A DNA stretch of 64,000 nucleotides, from assembly GCA_963731625.1 (NCBI GenBank), contig CAVSWH010000021.1, positions 1 to 64,000 on the forward strand, written 5' to 3'. Positions 53,001 through 61,238 of this stretch are shown piece after piece; the stretch's first letter is position 1, and each line of letters opens with the position of its first letter. The position numbers and the translations under genes were made by a program. The notes under the pieces were generated by a model. It was given only the letters and a program-made list of their open reading frames with translations. It made no database searches and was not told the origin of the DNA. Source of the stretch: PALSA-555 sp963731625 (GTDB taxonomy: Bacteria > Actinomycetota > Acidimicrobiia > IMCC26256 > PALSA-555).

Positions 53001-53747
53001 TTGACGAGCACCACCACACAGACCGGCACCGCCGCCCGGGCGGTCGACGCCTCCAAGGTGTACGGCACCGGCGAAGCCGCGGTGCGCGCCCTCAACAGCA
53101 TCAGCGTCGCGTTCGAGCAGCGGCGCTACAGCGCCATCATGGGCCCGTCGGGCTCGGGGAAGTCGACGCTGCTCCACTGCCTGGCCGGTCTCGACCGCGT
53201 GACGTCGGGCCAGGTCTATCTCGGTGACGTCGAGATCAGCGCGGCGTCGGAGAAGCAGCTGACGCTCGTCCGACGCGACAACGTCGGGTTCGTCTTCCAG
53301 TCCTACAACCTGATCCCGACACTGAACGCGCTCGAGAACATCACGCTGCCCATGGCGCTGGCGGGACGGAAGCCCGACAAGGCCTGGCTCGACCAGGTCG
53401 TCGACACCGTCGGGCTGCGGGACCGGCTCTCCCACCGGCCGAACGAGCTGTCGGGCGGGCAGCAGCAGCGCGTCGCGGTCGCCCGGGCCCTCTTGAACCG
53501 GCCCGACGTGATCTTCGCCGACGAGCCGACTGGGAACCTCGACTCGAAGGCGAGCGAGGAGATCCTCGCCTTCATGCGCCAGGCGGTGGACGACCTCGGC
53601 CAGACGATCGTGATGGTCACGCACGACCCGACCGCGGCGGCGTACGCCGACCGCGTCGTGTTTCTCACCGACGGTCGCATCGTGGACGAGCTGGCACGCC
53701 CGACGGCGGACACGGTGCTGGACCGCATGAAGCGCCTCGGCGGTTGA
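53001..53747 (+). CDS. MacB/LolD-type ABC transporter ATP-binding protein, no adjacent permease
   Basis: It is a 248-residue ATPase: Walker A GPSGSGKSTLL, Q-loop FVFQSYNLIPTLNALENI, signature LSGGQQQRVAVARAL, Walker B VIFADEPTGNLDS, and H-loop VMVTHDPTAA. This is the class that normally pairs with FtsX-like permeases (MacB/LolCDE). No permease gene is adjacent on either side; an SDR gene follows 85 bases later. It starts at TTG 53001 with a short GGAG site; a GTG at 52953 would add a poorly conserved N-terminus. Confidence 0.9.
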   Translation: MTSTTTQTGTAARAVDASKVYGTGEAAVRALNSISVAFEQRRYSAIMGPSGSGKSTLLHCLAGLDRVTSGQVYLGDVEISAASEKQLTLVRRDNVGFVFQSYNLIPTLNALENITLPMALAGRKPDKAWLDQVVDTVGLRDRLSHRPNELSGGQQQRVAVARALLNRPDVIFADEPTGNLDSKASEEILAFMRQAVDDLGQTIVMVTHDPTAAAYADRVVFLTDGRIVDELARPTADTVLDRMKRLGG

Positions 53748-53832
53748 CGGACCTGGGGCGCCGGGTCGCGATCGACCCCGTGCCCGCCGCGCGCGCCGCC
53801 GGCTTCTACCTTCCAAATGAGGGGGAGGCGCG

Positions 53833-54624
53833 GTGAGGGGTCTCGACGGGAAGGTCGTGCTCATCACCGGCGCGGCGCGTGGCGTCGGGGAGGCCGCGGC
53901 GCGGCGTCTCGTCGCCGACGGTGCGCGCGTCGTGCTCGGCGACGTGATCGATGAACTCGGCGAGCGGGTCGCCGCGTCGCTCGGGAGCGCCGCGCGCTAC
54001 GAGCACCTCGACGTCACGCTCGAGGCGGAGTGGGCTCGCGTCTGCGAGTCGATCCCCGCGACCGAGGGGCGCCTCGACGTGCTCGTCAACAACGCGGGCA
54101 TCCTGCGCTTCGGGTCGCTCCTCAGCACCACGCCCGAGACGTTCCTCGAGGTGCTGCGGGTGAACGAGCTCGGACCCTTCCTCGGCATGCGCGCCGCCGC
54201 GCCCCTGCTGATCGCGGCCGGCGGCGGCTCGATCGTCAACGTCTCGTCCACCCAGGGCATCGAGGGCTACGCGGGCCTGGTCGCCTACGTCGCGAGCAAG
54301 TTCGCCCTGCGCGGCATGACGAAGGCCGTCGCCCTCGAGCTCGCCGGCGACGGGGTGCGGGTGAACTCGGTGCACCCCGGGGGGATCGACACGCCGATGC
54401 TGGCCGAGGCCTTCGGCACGCTCGGGACCGGCGCCGAGACCCAGGCCCGCGCCACGAACCCGATGGGCCGCCTCGCCCGGCCCGACGAGGTCGCGGCGCT
54501 CATCGCCTTTCTCGCGTCCGACGAGGCGTCGTTCAGCAGCGGGGCCGAGTTCATGATCGACGGGGCGGCAACGGCGGGGCCGCCCCCGCCCCGCCCCGCG
54601 AACCGGGACGCGTCGGCTTCATAG
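53833..54624 (+). CDS. Short-chain dehydrogenase/reductase (3-oxoacyl reductase/hydroxysteroid type)
   Basis: It is a 263-residue SDR with cofactor motif VLITGAARGVGEAAARRL, LDVLVNNAGILRFG, catalytic Ser in IVNVSSTQG, Tyr-Lys in VAYVASKFAL, and a late GGIDTPML. It oxidises or reduces a hydroxy-acyl or steroid-like substrate with NAD(P). Start GTG 53833 follows GGGGGAGG. The acyl-CoA dehydrogenase gene follows by ten bases but has its own -10 box, so coupling is uncertain. A Pro-rich tail of about 15 residues is unusual. Confidence 0.9.
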   Translation: MRGLDGKVVLITGAARGVGEAAARRLVADGARVVLGDVIDELGERVAASLGSAARYEHLDVTLEAEWARVCESIPATEGRLDVLVNNAGILRFGSLLSTTPETFLEVLRVNELGPFLGMRAAAPLLIAAGGGSIVNVSSTQGIEGYAGLVAYVASKFALRGMTKAVALELAGDGVRVNSVHPGGIDTPMLAEAFGTLGTGAETQARATNPMGRLARPDEVAALIAFLASDEASFSSGAEFMIDGAATAGPPPPRPANRDASAS

Positions 54625-54627
54625 GAT
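54622..54627 (+). promoter_or_regulatory. -10 element (TAGGAT) of the acyl-CoA dehydrogenase gene
   Basis: TAGGAT overlaps the SDR stop codon (TAG) and lies seven bases before ATG 54635. Confidence 0.4.
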
Positions 54628-54634
54628 TTCGCGG

Positions 54635-55825
54635 ATGGAGCGCGACGGTCTCCGCGCCGAGGCGCGCCGCGAGTTCACACGGCTGCTGGCGCCGCGCCGC
54701 CGCGACGACGCGGTGACGGTGCTCGGCGCCGGCGCCGACGACCTCGCGCCGGGTCGTGGCTTCCTCGCCGCGTTGGCGCCGGGTGGCTGGGTCGTGGCGA
54801 CGTGGCCCTCGGACTGCGGCGGGCGCGGGGCGAGCGCGGACGACGCCGCGGTGATAGGTGAGGAGCTGGCGCGCTGCGCCCAGCCCGACCTCTATCCGTT
54901 CCTCGTCGGGCTGCACGTGATCGGGCCGACGCTCGTGGCGCTGGCGACGCCGGCGCAGCGGCACCGCTGGCTCCCGGCCATCGCGGCCGGGACCGACATC
55001 TGGTGCCAGCTGTTCTCGGAGCCGGGTGCCGGCTCGGACCTCGCCAACGTCAGCACCCGGGCCGAGCGCGACGGGGACGGCTGGCGGGTCACCGGCCAGA
55101 AGGTGTGGAGCAGCCGGGCGGCGTACGCGACGCAGGGCTTCCTGCTCGCGCGCTCCGAGCCGGGTGTTGCCAAGCACGCGGGGATCACCGCGTTCGCCCT
55201 CGACATGGCGGCGCCGGGCGTCGAGGTGCGGCCGCTGCGCCAGATGAACGGCGACGCCCACTTCAGTGAGGTGTTCCTCGACGAGGCGTTCGTCGCCGAC
55301 GTCGACCGCATCGGCGAGATCGGTGCCGGCTGGGCGGTGGCGCGCACCGCGCTCGCGAACGAGCGGGGCGCGCTCAGCGCGGTCGGGACGGGGGGTGCCG
55401 TGTCGTCGTCCCGGCTGCTGGCCCTCACGCGCACCGAGGGACGCGCCGACGACGCGGTGCTCGTCGATCGGGTGGTCGGGACGCACGTCGGCGCCGAGGT
55501 GGCGCGCCTCACGCGGCTGCGCGCCCGGGCGCGCGCCGAGGCGGGGCGAACCCCGGGCCCCGAGGGCTCCGGCTCGAAGCTGGCCGGCAGCGCGACGTTC
55601 AAGGGCCTCGTCGACGCCGCGTTCGCGGTGCTGGGGCCCTCGGCGGTCGCGGGCGAGCACGAGGGCACCGACGAGTGGCGCACGCTGTTCCTCACCGCCC
55701 CGTCGGTGTCGATCCGCGGCGGCACCGACGAGATCCAGCGCAACATCGTCGGGGAGCGCGTGCTGGGACTGCCGCTCGAGCCGCGCGTGGACACCGACCG
55801 CCCCTGGCGCGACCTCCCCCACTAG
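54635..55825 (+). CDS. Acyl-CoA dehydrogenase
   Basis: It is a 396-residue protein with the three ACAD domains. N-terminal helices include PGGWVVATWPSDCGGRGAS. The FAD segment reads QLFSEPGAGSDLANV and VTGQKVWSSRAAYA. The C-terminal part has GGTDEIQRNIVGERVLGLP. The catalytic base Glu is expected near ANERGALSAVG but is not certain, so it may belong to the FadE subgroups with an altered base position, as in steroid or medium-chain ACADs. It introduces a 2,3-double bond into an acyl-CoA. Its end overlaps the convergent TIGR03084 gene by four bases. Confidence 0.9.
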   Translation: MERDGLRAEARREFTRLLAPRRRDDAVTVLGAGADDLAPGRGFLAALAPGGWVVATWPSDCGGRGASADDAAVIGEELARCAQPDLYPFLVGLHVIGPTLVALATPAQRHRWLPAIAAGTDIWCQLFSEPGAGSDLANVSTRAERDGDGWRVTGQKVWSSRAAYATQGFLLARSEPGVAKHAGITAFALDMAAPGVEVRPLRQMNGDAHFSEVFLDEAFVADVDRIGEIGAGWAVARTALANERGALSAVGTGGAVSSSRLLALTRTEGRADDAVLVDRVVGTHVGAEVARLTRLRARARAEAGRTPGPEGSGSKLAGSATFKGLVDAAFAVLGPSAVAGEHEGTDEWRTLFLTAPSVSIRGGTDEIQRNIVGERVLGLPLEPRVDTDRPWRDLPH

Positions 55826-56625
55826 GGGGCGGGGCGTCCCGTGGACCGGGCCGGGCGGTGCTCGCTCGGCGGCCCGGCGAACGCCTGCGCGATGCCGATC
55901 CAGTTGCTCGCCGCGTCACCCTCGACGACGAGCGCGGTGTCGGCGGGGTTGATCCGCTGGGTGACCACGAGGCAGAAGTCGAGCGCCGGGCCGCGCACCA
56001 CGTCGCCGGCGCGGTCGTCGCCCCACGCCCACGAGGCACCATCGGGCGCGACCAGCTCGACGCGCACCGGCGCCGCGGGCTCCGCCCGGCCCCGCGCCTG
56101 GTACGCGAACCGGCGGGTGCGGACCCCGAGGTCCGCCACGTGACGGAGCCGACCCGACACCTCGGGCCCGAGCCCGAGCGCGGCGCGGACGTCGAGGCCG
56201 TGGGCCCAGGTCTCCATGAGCCGCGCGGTCGCGAACGACATGGCGGCGATCGGACCCGTGATCCACACGATGCGGTCCCGTCCGTCGCGCGTGGCCAGCT
56301 CGGTGCGCACCGTCTCGCGCGACTGCCGCCACCAGTCGCGCACGGCCCCGCCGGACCTCCGGCGGCCGTCCCCCAGCAGCGCGTCGTCCTCCCCGGCGGC
56401 CACCACCGCGTCTCGCCGCACCACGAACGCGTCGGGGTCCCGGAGGGCGAGCACCGCCAGGTCCTCGGTCCAGGCGAGGTGCGCGATCGAGTCGCGGACG
56501 TCCCAGCCCTCCGCCGGCGTCGGCGTCGCCCACCCCGCTGGGTCGAGGTCGGCGACCACCCGGTCGAGGGCCGCGTCTTCGGCGGCGAGGTCGGTGAGCA
56601 GCGCGGGGAAGTCGGGCGCGCTCAC
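55822..56625 (-). CDS. TIGR03084 family protein (DinB-like, putative metal-binding)
   Basis: It is a 267-residue protein typical of actinobacterial TIGR03084: an N-terminal maleylpyruvate-isomerase/DinB-like helical bundle with GWDVRDSIAHLAWTEDLAV (first metal-type His), FATARLMETWAHGLDVRAAL (second His) and a C-terminal domain with WAWGDDRAGDVV and DFCLVVTQR. The reaction is unknown; relatives use mycothiol. The start GTG 56625 overlaps the acyl-CoA ligase stop as GTGA, so the ligase and this protein are co-translated. Confidence 0.88.
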   Translation of the reverse strand: MSAPDFPALLTDLAAEDAALDRVVADLDPAGWATPTPAEGWDVRDSIAHLAWTEDLAVLALRDPDAFVVRRDAVVAAGEDDALLGDGRRRSGGAVRDWWRQSRETVRTELATRDGRDRIVWITGPIAAMSFATARLMETWAHGLDVRAALGLGPEVSGRLRHVADLGVRTRRFAYQARGRAEPAAPVRVELVAPDGASWAWGDDRAGDVVRGPALDFCLVVTQRINPADTALVVEGDAASNWIGIAQAFAGPPSEHRPARSTGRPAP

Positions 56626-58178
56626 ACGATCCGGCTCGTCTGGTTGCCCCAGTAGCGGTCGCGCAGCAGCCGCTTGTAGAGCTTGCCGGTCGGCTGGCGC
56701 GGCAGCGCGGCGTCGAAGTCGATCGCCTGCGGGCACTTGTAGTGGGAGAGGGACTGTCGGCAGAAGGCGACGAGCGCACGCTCGAGGTCGGGTCCCGCGT
56801 CCTGCATGTCGAGCGGCTGGACGACGGCGTGCACCCGCTCCCCCATCTCGGCGTCCGGGATCCCGAACACGGCCGCGTCCATCACCTTCGGGTGCGTGAT
56901 GAGGACGTTCTCGGCCTCCTGCGGGTAGATGTTCACCCCGCCCGACACGATCATGAAGTCGCGCCGGTCGGTCAGGTAGAGGTACCCGTCCTCGTCGACG
57001 TAGCCGATGTCGCCGACCGAGGCCCACCCCCGCTCGTCGCGGGTGCGCGCCGTCTTCTCGGGGTCCTTGTGGTACTCGAACATGAGGGTCCGGGCGCCGG
57101 GCTCGAACCAGACGACGCCCGGCTCCCCGACCGGGCACTCGCGCTCGTCGTCGTCGAGGATGTGCACCGTCGTGCGAAACGGCTTGCCGACTGATCCGGG
57201 ATGTGCGAGCCACTCCTCGCTCGTGATCATCGTCGAGCCCATCGCCTCCGTCGCGCTGTAGTACTCGAAGAGGATCGGGCCCCACCACTCGATCATCTGA
57301 CGCTTGATGTCGACCGGGCAGGGCGCGGCCGCGTGGATCGCGATGCGCAGCGACGACAGGTCGTGGCTGGTGCGCTCCGCCTCGGGCAGCTTCAGCATGC
57401 GCACGAACATCGTCGGCACGAACTGGGCGTGGGTCACGTGGTAGCGCTCGATCGCGGCCAGGCAGGCCTCGGCGTCGAAGTGCTCGAGCACGACGACCGT
57501 GCCGCCGATGCGCGTCACCGCGATGCAGAACTGCAGCGGCGCCGAGTGGTACAGCGGCGCCGGGGACAGGTACACGCTCTCCTCGTCGAGGTCGTAGGTC
57601 GTGCGGAACCCGGCGAACGTCGCCACGGGATTGCCGACCGGGACCTTCTCGAGCGTGTAACGGATCCCCTTCGGGCGCCCCGTCGTGCCCGACGAGTAGA
57701 GCATCGCGTGCCCCTCGAGCTCCTCGTCGAGGGGAGTCGACGGGTAGCCCGCCGTGACCTCGGCGTAGTCCTCGTAGCCGTCCGGGACGTCGGGGCCGAT
57801 CGCGAGGCGCGTCGTGACGCGGGCCGGGAGCCGGTCGAGGAGCTCGGTCACCATCGGCGCGAGGCGACCCGAGACGATGATCGCCTGGGCGTCGCAGTCG
57901 TCGGCGATGTACGCGACCTCGTCCGCGGTGAAGTGGTAGTTGATCGGCGTGAAGTAGAGCCCGGAACGCTGCGCGGCCCACGCGACCTCGAGGAAGCGGG
58001 GGTGGTTCTCGAGGCAGATCGCGACGTGGTCACCGAAGCGCAGCCCGCGGGCGAAGAGCAGCTGCGCGAGCCGGTTGGAGCCCTCGTCGAGGTCCCGGTA
58101 GGTGACGACCTCGCCGCTGCCCGCCATGACGACCGCCGGGCGGTCCGGGTGGGCCGCGGCGAGGGCACCGGGCCACAT
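56622..58178 (-). CDS. Acyl-CoA synthetase (AMP-forming), FadD-like
   Basis: It is a 518-residue ANL ligase: MLYSSGTTGRPKGIRYTL (P-loop-like A3), EYYSATEAMGSTMI (A5), WASVGDIGYVDEDGYLYLTDR (A7), GGVNIYPQEAENVL (A8), and PRQPTGKLYKRLLRDRY with the catalytic Lys. It activates a fatty, steroid side-chain or aryl acid; the SALSD-type segment is absent. A TAGCGT element lies about 40 bases upstream, so this gene has a real leader, unlike its neighbours. TIGR03084 follows with a four-base overlap. The acyl-CoA dehydrogenase and SDR genes converge on it, making a possible fatty-acid-type locus. Confidence 0.92.
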   Translation of the reverse strand: MWPGALAAAHPDRPAVVMAGSGEVVTYRDLDEGSNRLAQLLFARGLRFGDHVAICLENHPRFLEVAWAAQRSGLYFTPINYHFTADEVAYIADDCDAQAIIVSGRLAPMVTELLDRLPARVTTRLAIGPDVPDGYEDYAEVTAGYPSTPLDEELEGHAMLYSSGTTGRPKGIRYTLEKVPVGNPVATFAGFRTTYDLDEESVYLSPAPLYHSAPLQFCIAVTRIGGTVVVLEHFDAEACLAAIERYHVTHAQFVPTMFVRMLKLPEAERTSHDLSSLRIAIHAAAPCPVDIKRQMIEWWGPILFEYYSATEAMGSTMITSEEWLAHPGSVGKPFRTTVHILDDDERECPVGEPGVVWFEPGARTLMFEYHKDPEKTARTRDERGWASVGDIGYVDEDGYLYLTDRRDFMIVSGGVNIYPQEAENVLITHPKVMDAAVFGIPDAEMGERVHAVVQPLDMQDAGPDLERALVAFCRQSLSHYKCPQAIDFDAALPRQPTGKLYKRLLRDRYWGNQTSRIV

Positions 58179-58240
58179 CAGCCGCGGGCCTCGGCGTCGC
58201 GCACTCCCACGGCGGCGACGCTACTCACGTCGCCGCGGGG

Positions 58241-58738
58241 TCAGCCCGCCCCGAGGGCCTCGTCCTTGGCGCGGACGGCGGCCGCCAGGTCCGCCTGGAA
58301 CCGCTCGAGTCGACCGCGGAGCGTGTCGTCGGTCGTGGCGAGGATCCGGACCGCGAGCAGCCCGGCGTTCGCCGCGTTCCCGATCGCGACGGTCGCCACC
58401 GGCACGCCGCGGGGCATCTGCACGATCGAGAGCAGCGAGTCGAGGCCGTCGAGGCGCTCGAGGGGGACGGGCACGCCGATCACCGGGAGTGTGGTCATCG
58501 ACGCGGTCATGCCCGGGAGGTGGGCCGCGCCGCCCGCGCCCGCGATGACCACCCGGAGCCCCCGCGGCCGGGCGTCGCGCGCGTACTCGACGAGCCAGTC
58601 AGGCGTCCGGTGCGCCGACACGATGCGCACCTCGTGCGCGACCCCGAAGTCGGCGAGCACGTCGACCGCGCCCTGCATCACCGACAGATCCGAATCGCTG
58701 CCCATGATGACGCCGACCAGCGGCGAGTCCGACGCCAT
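58241..58738 (-). CDS. purE: N5-carboxyaminoimidazole ribonucleotide mutase
   Basis: It is a 165-residue class I PurE with the signature GVIMGSDSDLSVM, IVSAHRTPDWLVEYA, VVIAGAGGAAHLPGMTASMT and GVPVATVAIGNAANAGLLAVRIL. It converts N5-CAIR to CAIR in purine synthesis. The usual partner purK is not beside it. ATG 58738 lies seven bases after TAACGT, whose box overlaps the -10 of the divergent nitronate monooxygenase gene. Confidence 0.96.
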   Translation of the reverse strand: MASDSPLVGVIMGSDSDLSVMQGAVDVLADFGVAHEVRIVSAHRTPDWLVEYARDARPRGLRVVIAGAGGAAHLPGMTASMTTLPVIGVPVPLERLDGLDSLLSIVQMPRGVPVATVAIGNAANAGLLAVRILATTDDTLRGRLERFQADLAAAVRAKDEALGAG

Positions 58739-58745
58739 GCGCGCG

Positions 58746-58755
58746 ACGTTAGCCT
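58746..58755. promoter_or_regulatory. Overlapping divergent -10 boxes of purE and the nitronate monooxygenase gene
   Basis: Minus strand: TAACGT (58751-58746), seven bases, ATG 58738. Plus strand: TAGCCT (58750-58755), six bases, ATG 58762. They share two bases; only 23 bp separate the two start codons. Confidence 0.55.
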
Positions 58756-58761
58756 GCGACC

Positions 58762-59727
58762 ATGCGAACGCCCTTGACAGATCTGTTGGACATCGAGCAT
58801 CCCGTGATGCTCGCCGGCATGGGCGGGGTCTCCTACCACCGCCTCGTCGCCGCGGTGTCCGAGGCGGGCGGCTTCGGGACGCTCGGGGCCGGCGCGATGA
58901 GCGCCGACCAGCTCGTGTCGGAGATCCGGGCCACGAAGCAGCTCACGAGCCGGCCCTTCGGCGTCGACCTGCTCACCGCGCTGCCCGCAGCGATGCTCGC
59001 GAGCGTCGACGTCCTCATCGACGAGGACGTGCCGGTCTTCGTCGCCGCGCTCGGTGTCCCCCGCGAGGTGATCCAGCGCTGCCACGACCACAACGTGCTC
59101 GTCGTGAACATGTGCGGCAAGGTGCGCCACGCGGTCGCGGCCGTCGAGGCCGGCTGTGACCTCGTCGTCGCGCAGGGCACCGAGGCCGGCGGGCACACCG
59201 GGACGGTCGCGACGATGCCGCTCGTGCCCCAGATCGTCGACGCGGTCGCCGGGCGCGTCCCGGTCGTCGCGGCCGGTGGGATCTTCGACGGCCGGGGGCT
59301 CGCCGCCGCGCTCACCTTGGGCGCTGCCGGGGTGTGGGTCGGGACCCGTTTCATCGCCACGCCCGAGGCCCGCGCCGTCCCGGGGTACAAGGAGACGCTG
59401 GTCCGCACGCCCGAGGACGGGACGGTCGTGAGCCGCGCGTTCACCGGCAAGACGCTGCGCGCGGTGCGCAACCAGACGACGCAGTACTACGAGGAGCATC
59501 CCGAGGAGCTGAAGCCCTTCCCGGACCAGATGCTCGTCTCGTCGAGCGGCGGGTTCCTGCACCTCCCCCAGAGCGACGAGGCGACCGGCGTCGATCCCGA
59601 CCGCGAGTGCTATCCGGCCGGGCAGGGCGTCGGCGCGATCCACGACCTCGTCCCCGCGGGGGAGCTGGTGGGTCGCTTCGTCGCCGAGGCGGACGCCGCG
59701 CTCGACGCGGCGATGGCGCTGCGCTGA
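58762..59727 (+). CDS. Nitronate monooxygenase family protein (NMO/2-nitropropane dioxygenase-like)
   Basis: It is a 321-residue TIM-barrel flavoprotein: IEHPVMLAGMGGVSYHRLVAAV at the N-terminus, then GFGTLGAGAMSADQL, VAQGTEAGGHTGTVATMPLVPQ (FMN phosphate and catalytic-His region), VVAAGGIFDGRGLAAALTLGA and VWVGTRFIATPEA. It oxidises alkyl nitronates or related acids with FMN and O2; many actinobacterial members act on other substrates. ATG 58762. Confidence 0.9.
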   Translation: MRTPLTDLLDIEHPVMLAGMGGVSYHRLVAAVSEAGGFGTLGAGAMSADQLVSEIRATKQLTSRPFGVDLLTALPAAMLASVDVLIDEDVPVFVAALGVPREVIQRCHDHNVLVVNMCGKVRHAVAAVEAGCDLVVAQGTEAGGHTGTVATMPLVPQIVDAVAGRVPVVAAGGIFDGRGLAAALTLGAAGVWVGTRFIATPEARAVPGYKETLVRTPEDGTVVSRAFTGKTLRAVRNQTTQYYEEHPEELKPFPDQMLVSSSGGFLHLPQSDEATGVDPDRECYPAGQGVGAIHDLVPAGELVGRFVAEADAALDAAMALR

Positions 59728-59731
59728 GGCG

Positions 59732-60724
59732 TCAGCGGTCGAGCTCGGCGCGGGCCGCTTCCTCGGTGAGGTCGGCCTCGTACATCATGCGCACGAGCTC
59801 GTCGAAGGTGATCTGGGGCTTCCAGCCGAGCCGTTCCCGCGCCTTCGACGCGTCGCCGCAGAGCACGTCGACCTCCGACGGGCGCTCGAAGCGGGGGTCG
59901 GTGCGCACGTAGCGCTCCCACCCGTCGATCTCGGCGCAGCGGAACGCGAGGTCGAGGAACTCGCGGATGGTGTGGGTCTCGCCGGTCGCGACGACGTAGT
60001 CGCCCGGCTCGTCCTGTTGGACCATGAGCCACATCGCCTCGACGAAGTCGCCGGCGTAGCCCCAGTCCCGGGCGGCGTCGAGGTTGCCGAGCGTGATCGA
60101 GTCCTGCAGGCCGAGCTTGATGCGGGCGAGCCCGTTGGTGATCTTGCGGGTGACGAACTCGAGGCCTCGCCGCGGCGACTCGTGGTTGAAGCAGATGCCC
60201 GACGAGGCGTGCATCCCGTAGGACTCGCGGTAGTTGACGGTGATCGAGTGGCCGAACACCTTCGCGACCCCGTACGGGGAGCGGGGGTGGAACGGGGTCT
60301 GCTCGGTCTGGGGTGTCTCCCGGACCTTCCCGAACATCTCCGACGAGGACGCCTGGTACACCCGGATCGGGTTGTTCTGGGTGCCGCCCACGATCCGGAT
60401 CGCCTCGAGGATGCGCAGCACCCCGAGGCCGGTGGTGTCGGCGGTGAGCTCGGGCTGGCGGAACGAGAGCGCCACGAAACTCATCGCACCGAGGTTGTAG
60501 ACCTCGTCCGGCTGGACCTGCTCCAGCGCGGCGATGAGCGAGGAGAGATCCCGCAGGTCGCCCTCGACGAGCTCGAGGGTCGGGTTCTCGTCCTGGACGA
60601 GCTGGGCCTTCGGGTTGTTCTGGCCCCGGACGAGACCGAAGACCTGGTAGCCCTTGCCGGTCAGGAACTCCGACATGTGCCGGCCGTCCTGGCCGGTGAT
60701 TCCAGTGATGAGCGCTCGGCGCAC
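59732..60724 (-). CDS. gmd: GDP-mannose 4,6-dehydratase
   Basis: The 330-residue extended SDR has cofactor motif ALITGITGQDGRHMSEFL, then VYQASSSEMFGKVRETPQ with the catalytic Thr/Ser-Glu, YxxxK as SPYGVAKVFGHS, and NHESPRRGLEFVTRKI for GDP-sugar binding. It makes GDP-4-keto-6-deoxymannose, precursor of fucose, rhamnose-type and perosamine sugars in cell-surface glycans. No fcl or glycosyltransferases are adjacent in the window. Start GTG 60724 has TAACGT exactly six bases upstream. Confidence 0.95.
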   Translation of the reverse strand: MRRALITGITGQDGRHMSEFLTGKGYQVFGLVRGQNNPKAQLVQDENPTLELVEGDLRDLSSLIAALEQVQPDEVYNLGAMSFVALSFRQPELTADTTGLGVLRILEAIRIVGGTQNNPIRVYQASSSEMFGKVRETPQTEQTPFHPRSPYGVAKVFGHSITVNYRESYGMHASSGICFNHESPRRGLEFVTRKITNGLARIKLGLQDSITLGNLDAARDWGYAGDFVEAMWLMVQQDEPGDYVVATGETHTIREFLDLAFRCAEIDGWERYVRTDPRFERPSEVDVLCGDASKARERLGWKPQITFDELVRMMYEADLTEEAARAELDR

Positions 60725-60730
60725 CCCGCG

Positions 60731-60736
60731 ACGTTA
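60731..60736 (-). promoter_or_regulatory. -10 element (TAACGT) of gmd
   Basis: On the minus strand TAACGT, six bases, GTG 60724. Confidence 0.5.
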
Positions 60737-61186
60737 CTGGTCCCGCTGGGGACCGGTCCTATCCCAGTCCGGCTCGAGCTGGCGCAGGAACAGACCCGTG
60801 CGCTGGACCTCGTCGGTCTCGCCGAGCGCCGCGGCGGCCCGCCCGAGCCCGTCGAGGGCCCGCAGGAACCCGCGGTTCTCCGGGTGCGACCATCGGACGT
60901 AGCCCGAGCCGCGCCACCCGACCTGGCGGAGCCGGTCGAGGCCGCGGTGGTAGGCGACCCGGTAGCAGGCGTAGGCCTCGACCGGATCGCGCGCCGCGTC
61001 GCCGAGGCGCGCCCAACCCTCGAGGCTCGCCGGCCAGCGCGCGACGACGGCGGCGAACGCGTCGCGCCGCCCGCCCGGCGGCGACTCGAGCGCGGCGTCG
61101 ATCGCCTCGCGGACGCCGGGCGGATCCGGGTCGAGGACGGACTCCTCGTGCTCGCTGCCGCCGAAGCGGACGGGGAGAGGAGGCAC
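60734..61186 (-). CDS. DUF3151 family protein
   Basis: It is a 150-residue all-helical protein: VREAIDAALESPPG, WPASLEGWARLGDAA, the conserved AYACYRVAYHRGLDRLRQVGW, GYVRWSHPENRGFLRALDGLGRAA and GETDEVQRTGLFLRQL. DUF3151 is an actinobacterial family, possibly TPR-like, of unknown function. GTG 61186 is chosen over an upstream ATG because TACGGT lies six bases before it. The gmd -10 box lies within its 3' end, so gmd is transcribed from inside this gene. Confidence 0.88.
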   Translation of the reverse strand: MPPLPVRFGGSEHEESVLDPDPPGVREAIDAALESPPGGRRDAFAAVVARWPASLEGWARLGDAARDPVEAYACYRVAYHRGLDRLRQVGWRGSGYVRWSHPENRGFLRALDGLGRAAAALGETDEVQRTGLFLRQLEPDWDRTGPQRDQ

Positions 61187-61192
61187 CCGCCG

Positions 61193-61198
61193 ACCGTA
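61193..61198 (-). promoter_or_regulatory. -10 element (TACGGT) of the DUF3151 gene
   Basis: On the minus strand TACGGT, six bases, GTG 61186. Confidence 0.5.
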
Positions 61199-61225
61199 CC
61201 GTCCGGTCGGCGGCCTGCCGTTCGA

Positions 61226-61231
61226 TACCGT
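61226..61231 (+). promoter_or_regulatory. -10 element (TACCGT) of the methyltransferase gene
   Basis: TACCGT, seven bases, GTG 61239. It overlaps an alternative GTG at 61230, arguing against that start. Confidence 0.45.
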
Positions 61232-61238
61232 GCGGACC

